Assembly: GCA_051656605.1 (NCBI GenBank)
Contig: JBOGCF010000049.1
Span: forward strand, 124,001 to 188,000
Source of the DNA: UBA12018 sp051656605
Lineage (GTDB): Bacteria > Bacteroidota > Bacteroidia > Bacteroidales > CAMTPD01
Length of the DNA: 64,000 nucleotides
Direction: 5' to 3'
Shown here: in pieces, positions 26,066 to 36,350 of the stretch
How the letters are laid out: each line of letters opens with the position of its first letter
Position numbering within the stretch: the first letter of the stretch is position 1
Notes under the pieces: model-generated
Databases searched by the model: none
The model's input: only the letters and a program-made list of their open reading frames with translations
What the model was told of the DNA's origin: nothing
Program-made: the position numbers and the translations under genes

Positions 26066-26104
26066 AAAGGGCGGTAAAAGTTCTCGTTTCTTTTACCGCC
26101 CTTT
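26066..26104 (-). terminator. Terminator of the seven-gene efflux operon
   Basis: AAAGGGCGGTAAAAG (26066-26080) pairs perfectly with CTTTTACCGCCCTTT (26090-26104); on the minus strand it is followed by TGTTTTAGG. Confidence 0.85.
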
Positions 26105-26133
26105 CTAAAAGAAGTTCCTATCGTATCGAGATT

Positions 26134-28473
26134 TTATTCAGCTTTGAGGGTGTTGACAGGATTGATTCGTGCCGCATTGTAGCACAAAACAATGATCGAA
26201 AGTGACGTAATTGCAGCTATCAAAAGGATTGCGATTACGAACCAAAGCGGATTTATATATACCTGATACGGATACTGCTCGAGCCAACTTGAGATAAAGA
26301 AATAAGCAACCGGCACAGCGATAACAGATGCAATCGCAATTTGAATAAAGAATCCACGTTGCAACCTCCAGATAATATCTTTGATAGACGATCCGTTTAT
26401 ACGACGAATGGCAATCTCTTTGAGTTTGAATCGGATGTTAAAGAATACCAGTCCGTACACGCCCAATAGCGAAATGAAGATCGAGATAAAGCTTAGCAGC
26501 AGAATAATCTTTGATAGATTCGCCTCTTTGGGATACATTCTGTTCATCGTTTCATCCAGAAACTGAATTTCCGGCTCCTTCTTGGTAAACTTCTGCACCG
26601 TACTACGGATATAATCGAGCGTAGCAGGCAAATCTTGCGAGTTTACTTTCAGGAACATATATCCAAAGCGACTTTGGTCATCGCTGCACACCAACGCCAA
26701 TGGTTCAATCGCATATTTAAGTCCGTTGAAGTTAAAGTCTTTTGCAACTCCTATGATTTCACAATCCTGACGGAAGGCTAGAAGCTCTTTATGCAATGGA
26801 TTCTCCATTTGATAGTTGTTGGCAAATGTTTCGTTCACAACGCATACGCCGTCTTCTGGGGTTTTAAAACCTTTCATCGTTTCTCCTAATTTTAGTTCGA
26901 TACCAAAGAACTCCAAGAAGTTGTGAGATACAGGCCATGATTTTATTTGAATCGGAATGCCTTCGAAGTCTCTACCCCATCCCATAAATTGGCTTTCCGG
27001 GATATATCGAGCGAAAGCCTCATCCGTTATATTCGGATTCTTGAGTAATTCGTCCACGATAGCAATGGGTTGATCGTAATATATTTGAGACGTTGTATCG
27101 CGATGCACATATTCAAAGTAAACCACGTTTTCAGGATTAATACCCCATGATTTATTTTGCATGTATTTGTGTTGTGAGTCTATCGATATGCCGATAATCA
27201 GTATGGTTATCGATATAGCAAACTGAGCGGTAAGCAATATTCTGCGAAGCAACACACCATGAGATGACATAGCAAAAGAACCTTTAAGCACTGTTGCAAG
27301 TGGGAAGGATGTAGCGTAATGTGCAGGATACAATCCGGTCAGAATGCTGAAAGCAACCAATCCACAGCCGATTACGGCTATTAGTTTTATATTATAACTG
27401 ATATCGAACGATGCATCAAATAAGCGTATTAAATCTGTTTTTCCAAAAGCATATAAGAAACAAAGACTGATTGCAAACGAGAGAATCACAAAGAATACCG
27501 ACTCAAAAACAATCCCAATCTGCTGTGCTCGTTTGCTTAATCCGAGAACTCGTTGCGTGTTGAGCATGCGCATGCGGGCCGGAGTAAGCGCAATTGCGAG
27601 ATTAAGTAAGTTGGCAAGTGCGATAAACAAAACTAAAATACCAACAGACAGCAGTGTGAGTGTTGTTGTCGGATTACCAAGTCTGATTTCAGGAAGAGAA
27701 GATAAGTAAATATCTTTTACGTTGTCTATTCCTACTTTCCAGCGTTCTCCTTGATAAATAAGCGAAGAGTCGATAGGCATTCCCTCACCGTTAAGCTTTG
27801 AGTTAACCAGATCCTTTGCTTTCGGATCAATGGACATATAAGCATGATAACTCCCCTCAGACCAATCATTGTTTAGTGTTTCAACAAGAAATATTACGTC
27901 ACAACGTGTACTGTTGTTGCGCGGAATATCTTCAATCACAGCATTGACATGATATCTGTTTTTATTGAGACTCTTACCAATACAGTCTATCGTACCAAAC
28001 AGTTTTATTGCCGTAGACTTTGTCAATATTAGCGTTAGTTTACGCTGTGCAATATTGATTGTATCTCCTGATAGGATTGTAGGATTTAAGATTGGAAGCA
28101 AGGAGTTTGTTCCATGTAAACACTTCAATCGAAACTCTTTCGTGTCATCTCCATTTTCATCATTAAATAAAGCTTCATCATAAAAGCTAGCCATGCCAAC
28201 GTGCTCTACTTCAGGAATGTTAGCCGTTAGCCTTTTAACGAGTGGACAAGAAGCATAATGTGAATACGTTTTTGTTACTGAACTATATGTCCGTAATTGA
28301 AAAACCTTATCACTGTTGGGGATAGACGAGTTATACCCATAGTCGTAATTGACCTGAATACTTACAATGATAATTACCGTAAAAGCAAGTGATAGCCCTA
28401 TTATATTCAATAGAGCTACGACTTTGTGTCTTTTCAGCAGGTGGTAGAAGTTTAAAAGAATTCGTTTCATCAT
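26134..28473 (-). CDS. FtsX/MacB-type ABC permease 4 (tandem paralogue)
   Basis: A 779-aa inner-membrane protein with an N-terminal membrane helix (about 18-40), a MacB-like periplasmic core (about 45-280), a first FtsX block of helices (about 285-420, ending before TLTLLSVGIL...LLRRILLTAQFAISIT), a second periplasmic part, and a second FtsX block at the C-terminus (FFNIRFKLKEIAIRRINGSSIKDIIWRLQRG...INPVNTLKAE). Such permeases work as mechanotransmitters in MacAB-TolC type systems, moving peptides, lipids or toxic compounds out of the periplasm. It is nearly the same as the product of the next gene upstream (28529-30865) over its whole length. Last gene of the operon. Confidence 0.92.
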   Translation of the reverse strand: MMKRILLNFYHLLKRHKVVALLNIIGLSLAFTVIIIVSIQVNYDYGYNSSIPNSDKVFQLRTYSSVTKTYSHYASCPLVKRLTANIPEVEHVGMASFYDEALFNDENGDDTKEFRLKCLHGTNSLLPILNPTILSGDTINIAQRKLTLILTKSTAIKLFGTIDCIGKSLNKNRYHVNAVIEDIPRNNSTRCDVIFLVETLNNDWSEGSYHAYMSIDPKAKDLVNSKLNGEGMPIDSSLIYQGERWKVGIDNVKDIYLSSLPEIRLGNPTTTLTLLSVGILVLFIALANLLNLAIALTPARMRMLNTQRVLGLSKRAQQIGIVFESVFFVILSFAISLCFLYAFGKTDLIRLFDASFDISYNIKLIAVIGCGLVAFSILTGLYPAHYATSFPLATVLKGSFAMSSHGVLLRRILLTAQFAISITILIIGISIDSQHKYMQNKSWGINPENVVYFEYVHRDTTSQIYYDQPIAIVDELLKNPNITDEAFARYIPESQFMGWGRDFEGIPIQIKSWPVSHNFLEFFGIELKLGETMKGFKTPEDGVCVVNETFANNYQMENPLHKELLAFRQDCEIIGVAKDFNFNGLKYAIEPLALVCSDDQSRFGYMFLKVNSQDLPATLDYIRSTVQKFTKKEPEIQFLDETMNRMYPKEANLSKIILLLSFISIFISLLGVYGLVFFNIRFKLKEIAIRRINGSSIKDIIWRLQRGFFIQIAIASVIAVPVAYFFISSWLEQYPYQVYINPLWFVIAILLIAAITSLSIIVLCYNAARINPVNTLKAE

Positions 28474-28528
28474 TCATTTGATTTAGAATATGCATGTTGT
28501 AATAAGTCCATCTTGTTTTAGATGGGGC

Positions 28529-30865
28529 TTATTCAGCTTTGAGGGTGTTAACGGGATTTATTCGCGCAGCGTTGTAACACAATGCTATAATTGAAAGCGA
28601 TGTAATTGTTGCAATCAAAAGGATTGCGATTACGAACCAAAGCGGATTTACATACACCTGATACGGATACTGCTCGAGCCAGTTTGATATAAAGAAATAA
28701 GCTACCGGCACAGCGATAACAGACGCAATCGTAATTTGAATAAAGAAGCCACGTTGCAACCTCCAGATAATATCTTTGATAGATGATCCGTTTATACGAC
28801 GAATGGCAATCTCTTTGAGCTTGAATCGGATGTTAAAGAATACCAATCCGTACACGCCCAATAGCGAAATGAAGATCGAGATAAAGCTAAGCAACAGAAT
28901 CGTTTTTGATAGATTCGCCTCTTTGGGATACATCCTGTTCATCGTTTCATCCAGAAACTGAATCTCTGGCTCCTCCTTGGTAAACTTCTGCACCGTACTA
29001 CGAATATAATCGAGCGTAGCAGGCAAGTCTTGTGAGTTTACTTTCAGGAATATATTGCCTCGAAGCCATTGATCATCGCTACATACCATTACCAATGGTT
29101 CAATAGAGGTTTTAAATCCGTTGAAGTTAAAGTCTTTTGCTACACCTATGATTTCGCAATCCTGATGAAAGGCTCTAATCTTTTTGGTTAGAGGATTTTC
29201 CATTTGATAGTTGTTGGCAAATGTTTCGTTCACAACGCATACGCCTTCTTTGGGGGTGTTAAAACCTTTCATCGTTTCTCCCAGTTTTAGTTCGATACCA
29301 AAGAACTCCAGGAAATTGTGTGATACCGGCCATGACTTTACTTGTATCTGAATATCTTCGAAATCTCTTCCCCATCCCATATACACACCACCCGGAATAA
29401 ATTGAGCGAAAGCTTCATCCGTTATATTGGGGTTCTTTAGCAATTCATCTATCATAGGTATTGGTTGATTGTAATAAATCTGAGTAGTCGTGTCACTATG
29501 AAAATAATTAAAATAAACTACGTGTTCGGGATTTATTCCCCACGATTTGTTTTGCATGTATCTATGCTGTGAGTCTATCAATACTCCAATAATCAATACG
29601 GTTATTGATATGGCAAACTGAGCAGTAAGCAATATTCTGCGAATCAATATACCATGAGACGACAGTGCAAAAGAACCTTTAAGCACCGTTGCAAGCGGGA
29701 AGGATGTGGCATAATAAGCAGGGTACAATCCGGTCAGAATGCTGAAAACGATCAATCCGCAGCCGATTGCGGTAATTAGTTTTATATTATAGCTGATATC
29801 GAACGATGCGTCGAACAAGCGTATTAAATCTGTTTTTCCAAAAGCATATAAGAAACAAAGACTGATCGCAAACGAAACAATTACAAAGAATACCGATTCA
29901 AAGATGATGCTGGTTTGCTGTGCATGTTTACTTAATCCGAGAACTCGTTGCGTGTTGAACATGCGCATGCGGGCCGGTGTAAGTGCAATTGCGAGATTAA
30001 GCAAGTTGGCAAGCGCGATCAACAATACTAAAATACCTACAGACAGAAGGGTAAGTGTTGTTGTCGGGTTACCAAGTCTGATTTCAGGAAGAGGAGATAA
30101 GTAAATATCTTTTACGTTATCCAGACCGACAATAATGCGCTCACCTCGATAAATAAGCGAAGAGTCGATAGGCATTCCTTCACCGTTAAGCTTTGAGTTG
30201 ACCAGATCTTTTGCTTTCGGATCAATAGAGATAAAAGCTTTGTAGTTCCACTGAGACCAACTATTGTCTAAGGTTTCTGTTAGGCATATAGCTTCACAAT
30301 GCGCACTGTTGTTACGAGGAATGTCTTCAATTACAGCATTAACCTGATATGCATTTTTATTGAGAGATTTCCCAATACAGTCTATAGTCCCGAATAATTT
30401 TATAGCACTTGACTTAGTCAATAACAGAGTCTCTTTACGTTGAGCTATATTAGTTGTATCTCCTGTTATGATTGTCGGATTAATGATTGGAAGCAACGAG
30501 TTTGTACCCCACAAACAGCTAAGATTAATTTTATTCGCTTCATTCATATTATCATCATCCGAAAATATTTGATTGGACACCGTTGCCATACCAATATATT
30601 CCACTTCCGGAATATTTTCGGTCAATTTTAGATAACGTGGACAAGCTCCATGTTGAGTATATGTTTTTGTTACCGGATCATATAAACGCAGCTGAAATAC
30701 CTTATCACTGTTAGGGATAGACGAGTTGTATCCATAGTCGTAATTGACCTGAATGCTAACAATCAGAATAACTGTAAATGCCAGTGACAATCCGAGGATG
30801 TTTAGCAGCGCTACAACCTTATGCTTTTTCAATAGGTGGTAGAAGTTTAAAAGAATTCGTTTCAT
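28529..30865 (-). CDS. FtsX/MacB-type ABC permease 3 (tandem paralogue)
   Basis: A 778-aa protein with the same layout as the permease encoded at 26134-28473. Membrane regions and the C-terminal KEIAIRRINGSSIKDI block are almost unchanged between the two. Differences cluster in the first periplasmic domain, about residues 58-200: for example LYDPVTKTYTQHGACPRYLK here against TYSSVTKTYSHYASCPLVKR. This looks like a tandem gene duplication of about 2.4 kb followed by divergence of the exposed part. The two may form a heterodimer or handle different cargo. The gap to the upstream permease gene is 17 bp. Confidence 0.92.
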   Translation of the reverse strand: MKRILLNFYHLLKKHKVVALLNILGLSLAFTVILIVSIQVNYDYGYNSSIPNSDKVFQLRLYDPVTKTYTQHGACPRYLKLTENIPEVEYIGMATVSNQIFSDDDNMNEANKINLSCLWGTNSLLPIINPTIITGDTTNIAQRKETLLLTKSSAIKLFGTIDCIGKSLNKNAYQVNAVIEDIPRNNSAHCEAICLTETLDNSWSQWNYKAFISIDPKAKDLVNSKLNGEGMPIDSSLIYRGERIIVGLDNVKDIYLSPLPEIRLGNPTTTLTLLSVGILVLLIALANLLNLAIALTPARMRMFNTQRVLGLSKHAQQTSIIFESVFFVIVSFAISLCFLYAFGKTDLIRLFDASFDISYNIKLITAIGCGLIVFSILTGLYPAYYATSFPLATVLKGSFALSSHGILIRRILLTAQFAISITVLIIGVLIDSQHRYMQNKSWGINPEHVVYFNYFHSDTTTQIYYNQPIPMIDELLKNPNITDEAFAQFIPGGVYMGWGRDFEDIQIQVKSWPVSHNFLEFFGIELKLGETMKGFNTPKEGVCVVNETFANNYQMENPLTKKIRAFHQDCEIIGVAKDFNFNGFKTSIEPLVMVCSDDQWLRGNIFLKVNSQDLPATLDYIRSTVQKFTKEEPEIQFLDETMNRMYPKEANLSKTILLLSFISIFISLLGVYGLVFFNIRFKLKEIAIRRINGSSIKDIIWRLQRGFFIQITIASVIAVPVAYFFISNWLEQYPYQVYVNPLWFVIAILLIATITSLSIIALCYNAARINPVNTLKAE

Positions 30866-30882
30866 GATATATGGGTTTTATT

Positions 30883-33252
30883 TTATTCGCTTTTGAGTGC
30901 ATTGATAGGATTCTCATGGATAAAGGAGTGGAGTTTGTACAGCAACGTTGCAATAACGAAGCACACTACCACCATGCTACAGCTTACAAAAAGATACCAT
31001 GAAAGGGAGATCTTTTCACTAAACTGCTCGAGCCACAATGCGGCAAGATAATAACTACCAATGGAACCAATCACAACAGACGGTAACGCAAACTTAAGCA
31101 TGTCAACCACAAAGATGCGCTGTACATCTAGAAGTTCGCCTCCGTTTACTTTGCGAATGGCAACTTCTTTGCGTCGTCTGTTCATTTCGTCGTTGGTATA
31201 TCCTACAAGACCGATCAAGGCAATTAGCAATGCAACGATAGAGCCAATGGTTACAGCGTCTTTGAATCGCTTGTCGTTTTGGTACAAGTTTTCCATCGAA
31301 AGCGACCAATTGTAGAGCGAAACATCGCGGTGTGTAATCAAACTCTGAATGGTTTGTTCTGCTTGTAGCAAGGCTTCGGGTGTGAGTTCGTGAAACTTGA
31401 TAGTAAGTACATTTGCCGGTTCCTGCTTGTAGAATGTAACGGAAGGTCTCATGTCTTGGTTCGATATTGTGTTGAGGCGGATGTTTTCATACACACCGCA
31501 AATGGTATAGTAGGGGCCTTGCGAATAGGTTGTGTGTTCGGATACTCCAACTTCTTTTCCCACTACATTGTCCCAGCCCATTACATCTTTGGCTTTTTTT
31601 ACAAATGCTTCATCCACGAGTATTTCCCGACTATTCATCACTCCCTCAGTAAAGTTTTGTCCTTGCACAATACGTATCCCCATTGTTTCAATGTAGTTAT
31701 TAGATACATTGTACATATCGGCAATGTTAAACTGATCTTTGTCAGAGCCTGGTAGCACAATGTTATTCCCAGATGGATAGTAAAATGGTAGATGGCTTAA
31801 TGTGGTAACACTGCTAACCTCGGGTAGTCGGTATAGTTCTTCGATAATCTTAGTTCTAGCCAACGAATCAGTTCCGCTCAAAAACGTATATGCAAGATTC
31901 TTATACGTATATCCCGGATTATCATTGATCATCCGATCGTATTGTTTTGTTACTACAGCAAGCATGGTCAACAGAAATACGGAAGCAGTGAGCTGAATAA
32001 ACATAAGTATCTGTTTCCATTTGCGTCTGTTCTGTCTGTATTGTCTAAACGCCGCGGCGATAGGAGCTTTGACATAAAGAAATCCAACCGTAACTCCTGC
32101 AATAAGGAACAAACCTAGGAATATAGAGAGTAATAGAAGAACCGCATTGACAGAGAGTAGTTCTTGCAAGGGAACACCAAGAAGGTTTAAAATAAAACCT
32201 CTCAATACAACCAATAACAACGATGCGAGAAGCAAAGCGAGGCCAAAGTGAATTCCGGTTTCAGCAAAAGCAAGTCGGTAGATGTCACGAGCTTCCGCAC
32301 CGTAACACTTTTGCACGGCAATCTCTTTAGTTTTATTGATAATGATGGAAATAACGATCAATATATAGTTCATCAATGTTGTTGCAAGCAAGGCAAAAGC
32401 GATAAACCCAAGAATATAATTCATGCGTCGCACGCCATCGTCTGCCATGTGTAATGACAAAAGGGGATGAATTGTATAACCAACTTCAACTCCGTTCTTC
32501 TTTAAGTCTTCGATGGGTAAGTATTTTTCGCACATTGCCTTTATTCCATTCGGGACATTTGCAACGTTTGCGTTTGGTTTTAATTTAACGTATCCTATGT
32601 AGCGATCATTCCCAAGCCAATTCATTGTACCGTCCCAAGAAATAAACTTTAAAGTGGGCATAGAGGCAATCATTTCAAAGTTAAACTTTGAGTTCTTCGG
32701 CAAGTCTTCAAAGACACCGGCAATTGTAAGTTTTATATCCGGCTTATTAACCATGGATAAAGTTTTCCCGATCACATTGCCACCCATTTCGTTTGCTTTC
32801 GATTGCGAAATCATCACTTGCAAAGGTGTTGACAGGATCTCTGAGGGATTGCCTATTACAACATTCCACCCGAAAAGATCAAACAAACAAGAGTCGCCAA
32901 TCATGCAGATGTAATTGTAGTTGTTGTTCTCTTCTGTCTTGAACTGTGTTCGTCCGCCCAGCCATGTATAACGTGTCGCCGTTTCTACTTCCGGTGTAAG
33001 TTCTTTAATCCCTACAACCGTAGCTCCACTTACTTGTGAGTACACACTGGATTCTTTTTCGTTTGATAAAGACGAGTGTACTTCGTAGATTCTTTCTGCG
33101 TCAGAAATGTAGGTTTCGTACGAAGTCTCAAAGTAAACTTTAGCAATCAGGATAAGACCAATGGCTAGTCCTACGCCAAGAATACCAACTTTCAATAAGT
33201 TGTTTTGCCCTTTCCGCAAAAAGGAGCGAAAGATAAGTCTGATTGTTTTCAT
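30883..33252 (-). CDS. FtsX/MacB-type ABC permease 2
   Basis: A 789-aa inner-membrane permease: N-terminal helix (NNLLKVGILGVGLAIGLILIA, about 17-37), periplasmic core (about 45-275), FtsX block 1 with EIAVQKCYGAEARDIYRLAF, second periplasmic part, and C-terminal FtsX block with KEVAIRKVNGGELLDVQ and ending NPINALKSE. The EIAxxK/R..G motif before a membrane helix is the FtsX-domain hallmark that contacts the ATPase. It is clearly related to but well diverged from the other three permeases of the operon. Confidence 0.92.
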   Translation of the reverse strand: MKTIRLIFRSFLRKGQNNLLKVGILGVGLAIGLILIAKVYFETSYETYISDAERIYEVHSSLSNEKESSVYSQVSGATVVGIKELTPEVETATRYTWLGGRTQFKTEENNNYNYICMIGDSCLFDLFGWNVVIGNPSEILSTPLQVMISQSKANEMGGNVIGKTLSMVNKPDIKLTIAGVFEDLPKNSKFNFEMIASMPTLKFISWDGTMNWLGNDRYIGYVKLKPNANVANVPNGIKAMCEKYLPIEDLKKNGVEVGYTIHPLLSLHMADDGVRRMNYILGFIAFALLATTLMNYILIVISIIINKTKEIAVQKCYGAEARDIYRLAFAETGIHFGLALLLASLLLVVLRGFILNLLGVPLQELLSVNAVLLLLSIFLGLFLIAGVTVGFLYVKAPIAAAFRQYRQNRRKWKQILMFIQLTASVFLLTMLAVVTKQYDRMINDNPGYTYKNLAYTFLSGTDSLARTKIIEELYRLPEVSSVTTLSHLPFYYPSGNNIVLPGSDKDQFNIADMYNVSNNYIETMGIRIVQGQNFTEGVMNSREILVDEAFVKKAKDVMGWDNVVGKEVGVSEHTTYSQGPYYTICGVYENIRLNTISNQDMRPSVTFYKQEPANVLTIKFHELTPEALLQAEQTIQSLITHRDVSLYNWSLSMENLYQNDKRFKDAVTIGSIVALLIALIGLVGYTNDEMNRRRKEVAIRKVNGGELLDVQRIFVVDMLKFALPSVVIGSIGSYYLAALWLEQFSEKISLSWYLFVSCSMVVVCFVIATLLYKLHSFIHENPINALKSE

Positions 33253-33273
33253 GATGTATGCAGTGTCTTGTTT

Positions 33274-35613
33274 TTATTCTTGTTTTAGGGATTTGATTGG
33301 ATTGCTGTTGGCAGCCTTCCAACTTTGAAAGCCTACGGCAAGCAATGCAATAAGAGTACAGAATAAACCTACAGCAATAAATATCCAAGGTTGTATAGTG
33401 ATGCGGTAGGAGTAATCGGCCAGCCATTTGTTCATCACATACACAACTACCGGAATAGATGCGATAAAAGCAATGAGTGTATATTTCAAGAACGTGAAGA
33501 CTAGCTTGGTCAGGATCGAATCATTGGTAGATCCGAATACTTTGCGCACGGCAACTTCGCGCTGTCTTTGCTGAATAAAGTATGTAGACATGGCAATCAG
33601 TCCGAGCAATGAAATGATAATTGCGATGGCTGTAAACACCGAAACAATTTTAGCCAGGCGGATTTGCGACTGAAAGGAGTTCTCAACTTGCTCGTCCATA
33701 AAGGCGCTGGTAGCATCAATACCGGTAATTTCTTTGTGGATTCGTTCTATTTCCTTTCGTGTTTCTATGGGATCGCCTTGTATTTCTATAAGAATAGACC
33801 AGAAGGAATCTTTCGGTTGACGAAACTGAAGCATGATAGCCGGATAGTTTCCCAATCTGTTTCGCTCATAAAAGTTAGAAATAACCCCACCAATCTTATA
33901 TTCTGAGCCATTATCAAGCTTAATAATGTCTGCATCCAGAGGTAGTTCTAGTTGCCTAAATGTTTCCTCATTGAAGTATTGTGAGTCTTTATCTGTTCCA
34001 TTGTCTCTTAATATTTTGAGACCAAGCATTTCGAAACACTCTTTATCCATTATGTACTGCTGAAAAGAAATATTGCGAACGTCTCCACTCGGTGATTTAT
34101 AGGTTGAGGATAGATTGTTGGAACCAGAAGTAGGATTACCGGCTGTTAGTCCTACTCTTTTTACGTTCGGTAGTGTGCGAATGCTTTGAACAAAAGACTC
34201 AATTGATTCTACATTCGCATTTCTTGAGACTTCTAGTATATTAGAAGTATTGTATCCGAGAGGGGCTTTTATCAAATGATCGATTTGAAGAATCATAATC
34301 AAGGCAACCGACAGCATTATGGCTGTAACAAAGCTTTGAAAGGATATAAAGACTTTGCTGAATACCATTTTCGTTCTTCTGCGGAAGGTACCGCGAACAA
34401 TTTCAATAGGCTCTACATTTGATACTACAATTGCGGGAATCCACCCTGCTAAGAATCCAACTATTAGCGTAATACCTCCGAATATCAAGATCCACATTGG
34501 AGACAAAAGGATGGAGAAGTCTAATTTCGTTTCAAGTAAGTTGTTTGCAAACGGTTTTGCTATCAATGCAAACACAATGCTGATAAGTACCGAAAGCAAT
34601 ACAAGCATTGTCGACTCAGACATCAGACGGGAAAACAAATCTTTTCTATTTGAGCCAAGTAGTCGGCGCATGGCCATTTCTTTGTAGCGATATCCGGCTT
34701 GGGCGACGGAAAGGTTGATGTAGTTCAGTACGGCAAACACCAAGATAAGTACTCCGATAGAAATAAGAATGAGGATGAACTTCTTATCTCCCGCAAGTAG
34801 GGAATAAGGATTTCCCCAACCGGTCATATAAAAGTCTCGTAGTGATTCTATGCGTACCTTTTGCCAAATGTCACGTTCATAGATCCAGAAGAAAGTTTTA
34901 AACCAAGCAAGTATATCTTCCGACTTATTGCGAAAGTCGGTATTCTCGTGCACTAAGATGAAAGCGTTTGTGCTACCTGCATTGCCAAGTCGATCTTCTG
35001 CAAGTGTGGAGTTGTAATACTTAATCATTCTCCAAGGCAAAAGGATCTCGCAACTACCGAAAGAACTGTTTTTGAAATCTTCTACAATACCATCAATTGT
35101 AACATGCAAAGAGTCTTGTAACGTTAAGGTGGTGCCAATTACATCGGTTGTTCCTAAAGTTTTTAATGCAAATGACTTCGAAACAACAGCGCTGTTGTTG
35201 GTGTGTAATACGTTACTTTTGTCTCCCTCAAGCAGTTTGAAAGAGAACAGGTCAAAAAAGGTGGAGTCTGCGAAAATAGCTTTGCCAAAGAAGGTTTCAT
35301 CATTGATAAAAATACCAATTCCTTTTCCTTGATTAGAGAGTACGACAGGGCAAACTTTTTCAATCTCAGGGTATCGCTCTTTGAGCTTATAGGCTATAGC
35401 AGCTCCCGTTGCCGGAGATTCTTCACTCCCGATTATAAAGATACGGTCGGCTTTTGTATGGAATTGGTCTACAGACAATTCTTGCGCTGTGTAAATTGCT
35501 ATAAGGACAACGAACATCAGCGAAACAGAAAGGCCAAATACTTCAATAGCCGTATAGAGTTTGTTCTTTGATAAGAACGTAAAGAATGTCTTCAGATTGA
35601 AAAAGTTTTTCAT
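33274..35613 (-). CDS. FtsX/MacB-type ABC permease 1
   Basis: A 779-aa permease: N-terminal helix (about 17-40, LYTAIEVFGLSVSLMFVVLI), periplasmic MacB-like core (about 45-280), FtsX block 1 with EMAMRRLLGSNRKDLFSRL, a second periplasmic part, and C-terminal FtsX block with REVAVRKVFGSTNDSILTKL, ending NPIKSLKQE. It is directly downstream of the ATPase gene (31 bp) and upstream of the other permeases, so the single ATPase probably serves all four. Confidence 0.92.
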   Translation of the reverse strand: MKNFFNLKTFFTFLSKNKLYTAIEVFGLSVSLMFVVLIAIYTAQELSVDQFHTKADRIFIIGSEESPATGAAIAYKLKERYPEIEKVCPVVLSNQGKGIGIFINDETFFGKAIFADSTFFDLFSFKLLEGDKSNVLHTNNSAVVSKSFALKTLGTTDVIGTTLTLQDSLHVTIDGIVEDFKNSSFGSCEILLPWRMIKYYNSTLAEDRLGNAGSTNAFILVHENTDFRNKSEDILAWFKTFFWIYERDIWQKVRIESLRDFYMTGWGNPYSLLAGDKKFILILISIGVLILVFAVLNYINLSVAQAGYRYKEMAMRRLLGSNRKDLFSRLMSESTMLVLLSVLISIVFALIAKPFANNLLETKLDFSILLSPMWILIFGGITLIVGFLAGWIPAIVVSNVEPIEIVRGTFRRRTKMVFSKVFISFQSFVTAIMLSVALIMILQIDHLIKAPLGYNTSNILEVSRNANVESIESFVQSIRTLPNVKRVGLTAGNPTSGSNNLSSTYKSPSGDVRNISFQQYIMDKECFEMLGLKILRDNGTDKDSQYFNEETFRQLELPLDADIIKLDNGSEYKIGGVISNFYERNRLGNYPAIMLQFRQPKDSFWSILIEIQGDPIETRKEIERIHKEITGIDATSAFMDEQVENSFQSQIRLAKIVSVFTAIAIIISLLGLIAMSTYFIQQRQREVAVRKVFGSTNDSILTKLVFTFLKYTLIAFIASIPVVVYVMNKWLADYSYRITIQPWIFIAVGLFCTLIALLAVGFQSWKAANSNPIKSLKQE

Positions 35614-35644
35614 GTCGTTTATTTGTAAAAGAGTTTTATGTCAA

Positions 35645-36325
35645 TTAAAGCACCTCACTTACCGAGCTCACGATTTGTCCGTCGAATAAGTTGATCACGC
35701 GGTGGGAAAAGGATGCGTCGTGCTTGCTATGTGTAACCATAATGATGGTTGTACCTTCTTTATTCAATTCGGTAAGTAGCTGCATTACTTCCGCGCCATT
35801 CTTAGAGTCGAGGTTCCCGGTAGGCTCATCGGCAAGAATGATCTTAGGATTGGAAACTACCGCGCGGGCAATGGCTACGCGTTGTTGCTGACCACCCGAT
35901 AATTGTTGCGGAAAGTGATGTGAACGGTGACTGATGTTCATGCGCTTTAAGATGGCATTTACACGTTCTTTTCGTTCGGCCGACTTCATGTCGAGGTAGG
36001 TGAGTGGTAACTCTACATTTTCAAACACGTTTAGTTCGTCGATCAGGTTAAAGCTCTGAAATACGAATCCTACATTTCCTTTGCGGGCTTTGGTGCGATC
36101 TTTTTCTTTAAGCGATCCCACTTCTTGCTCGCCCAGATAGTAGATCCCTTCTGTAGGACTGTCGAGTAGCCCCAGGATATTAAGCAAGGTTGATTTTCCA
36201 CAACCCGACGGACCCATGATGGCTACAAATTCGCCGTCTTTTACTTCTAATGAAACTTGGTTAAGAGCTACTGTCTCTACCTCTTCTGTTCTGAATACTT
36301 TTGAAAGATTTTCGATGCGTAACAT
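35645..36325 (-). CDS. ABC ATPase of the MacB/LolD type
   Basis: A 226-aa stand-alone nucleotide-binding protein. Walker A GPSGCGKS (38-45), Q-loop in FVFQSFNLIDELNVFENVELPL, signature LSGGQQQRVAIARAV, Walker B IILADEPTGNLDS, and H-loop MVTHSKHDAS are all canonical. The MGPSGCGKSTLLN and DEPTGNLDS wording is that of the MacB/LolD/FtsE class, which pairs with FtsX-type permeases. It is the only ATPase gene in an operon with four permeases. It is 25 bp downstream of the adaptor gene. Confidence 0.95.
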   Translation of the reverse strand: MLRIENLSKVFRTEEVETVALNQVSLEVKDGEFVAIMGPSGCGKSTLLNILGLLDSPTEGIYYLGEQEVGSLKEKDRTKARKGNVGFVFQSFNLIDELNVFENVELPLTYLDMKSAERKERVNAILKRMNISHRSHHFPQQLSGGQQQRVAIARAVVSNPKIILADEPTGNLDSKNGAEVMQLLTELNKEGTTIIMVTHSKHDASFSHRVINLFDGQIVSSVSEVL

Positions 36326-36350
36326 AGTATTTACTATTTAAGTTTGTTGA

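Noticed and set aside
26134..30865. Assembly duplication of the two permease genes
   Set aside because: The copies differ at many scattered and clustered positions and have different flanking gaps, so they are true paralogues.
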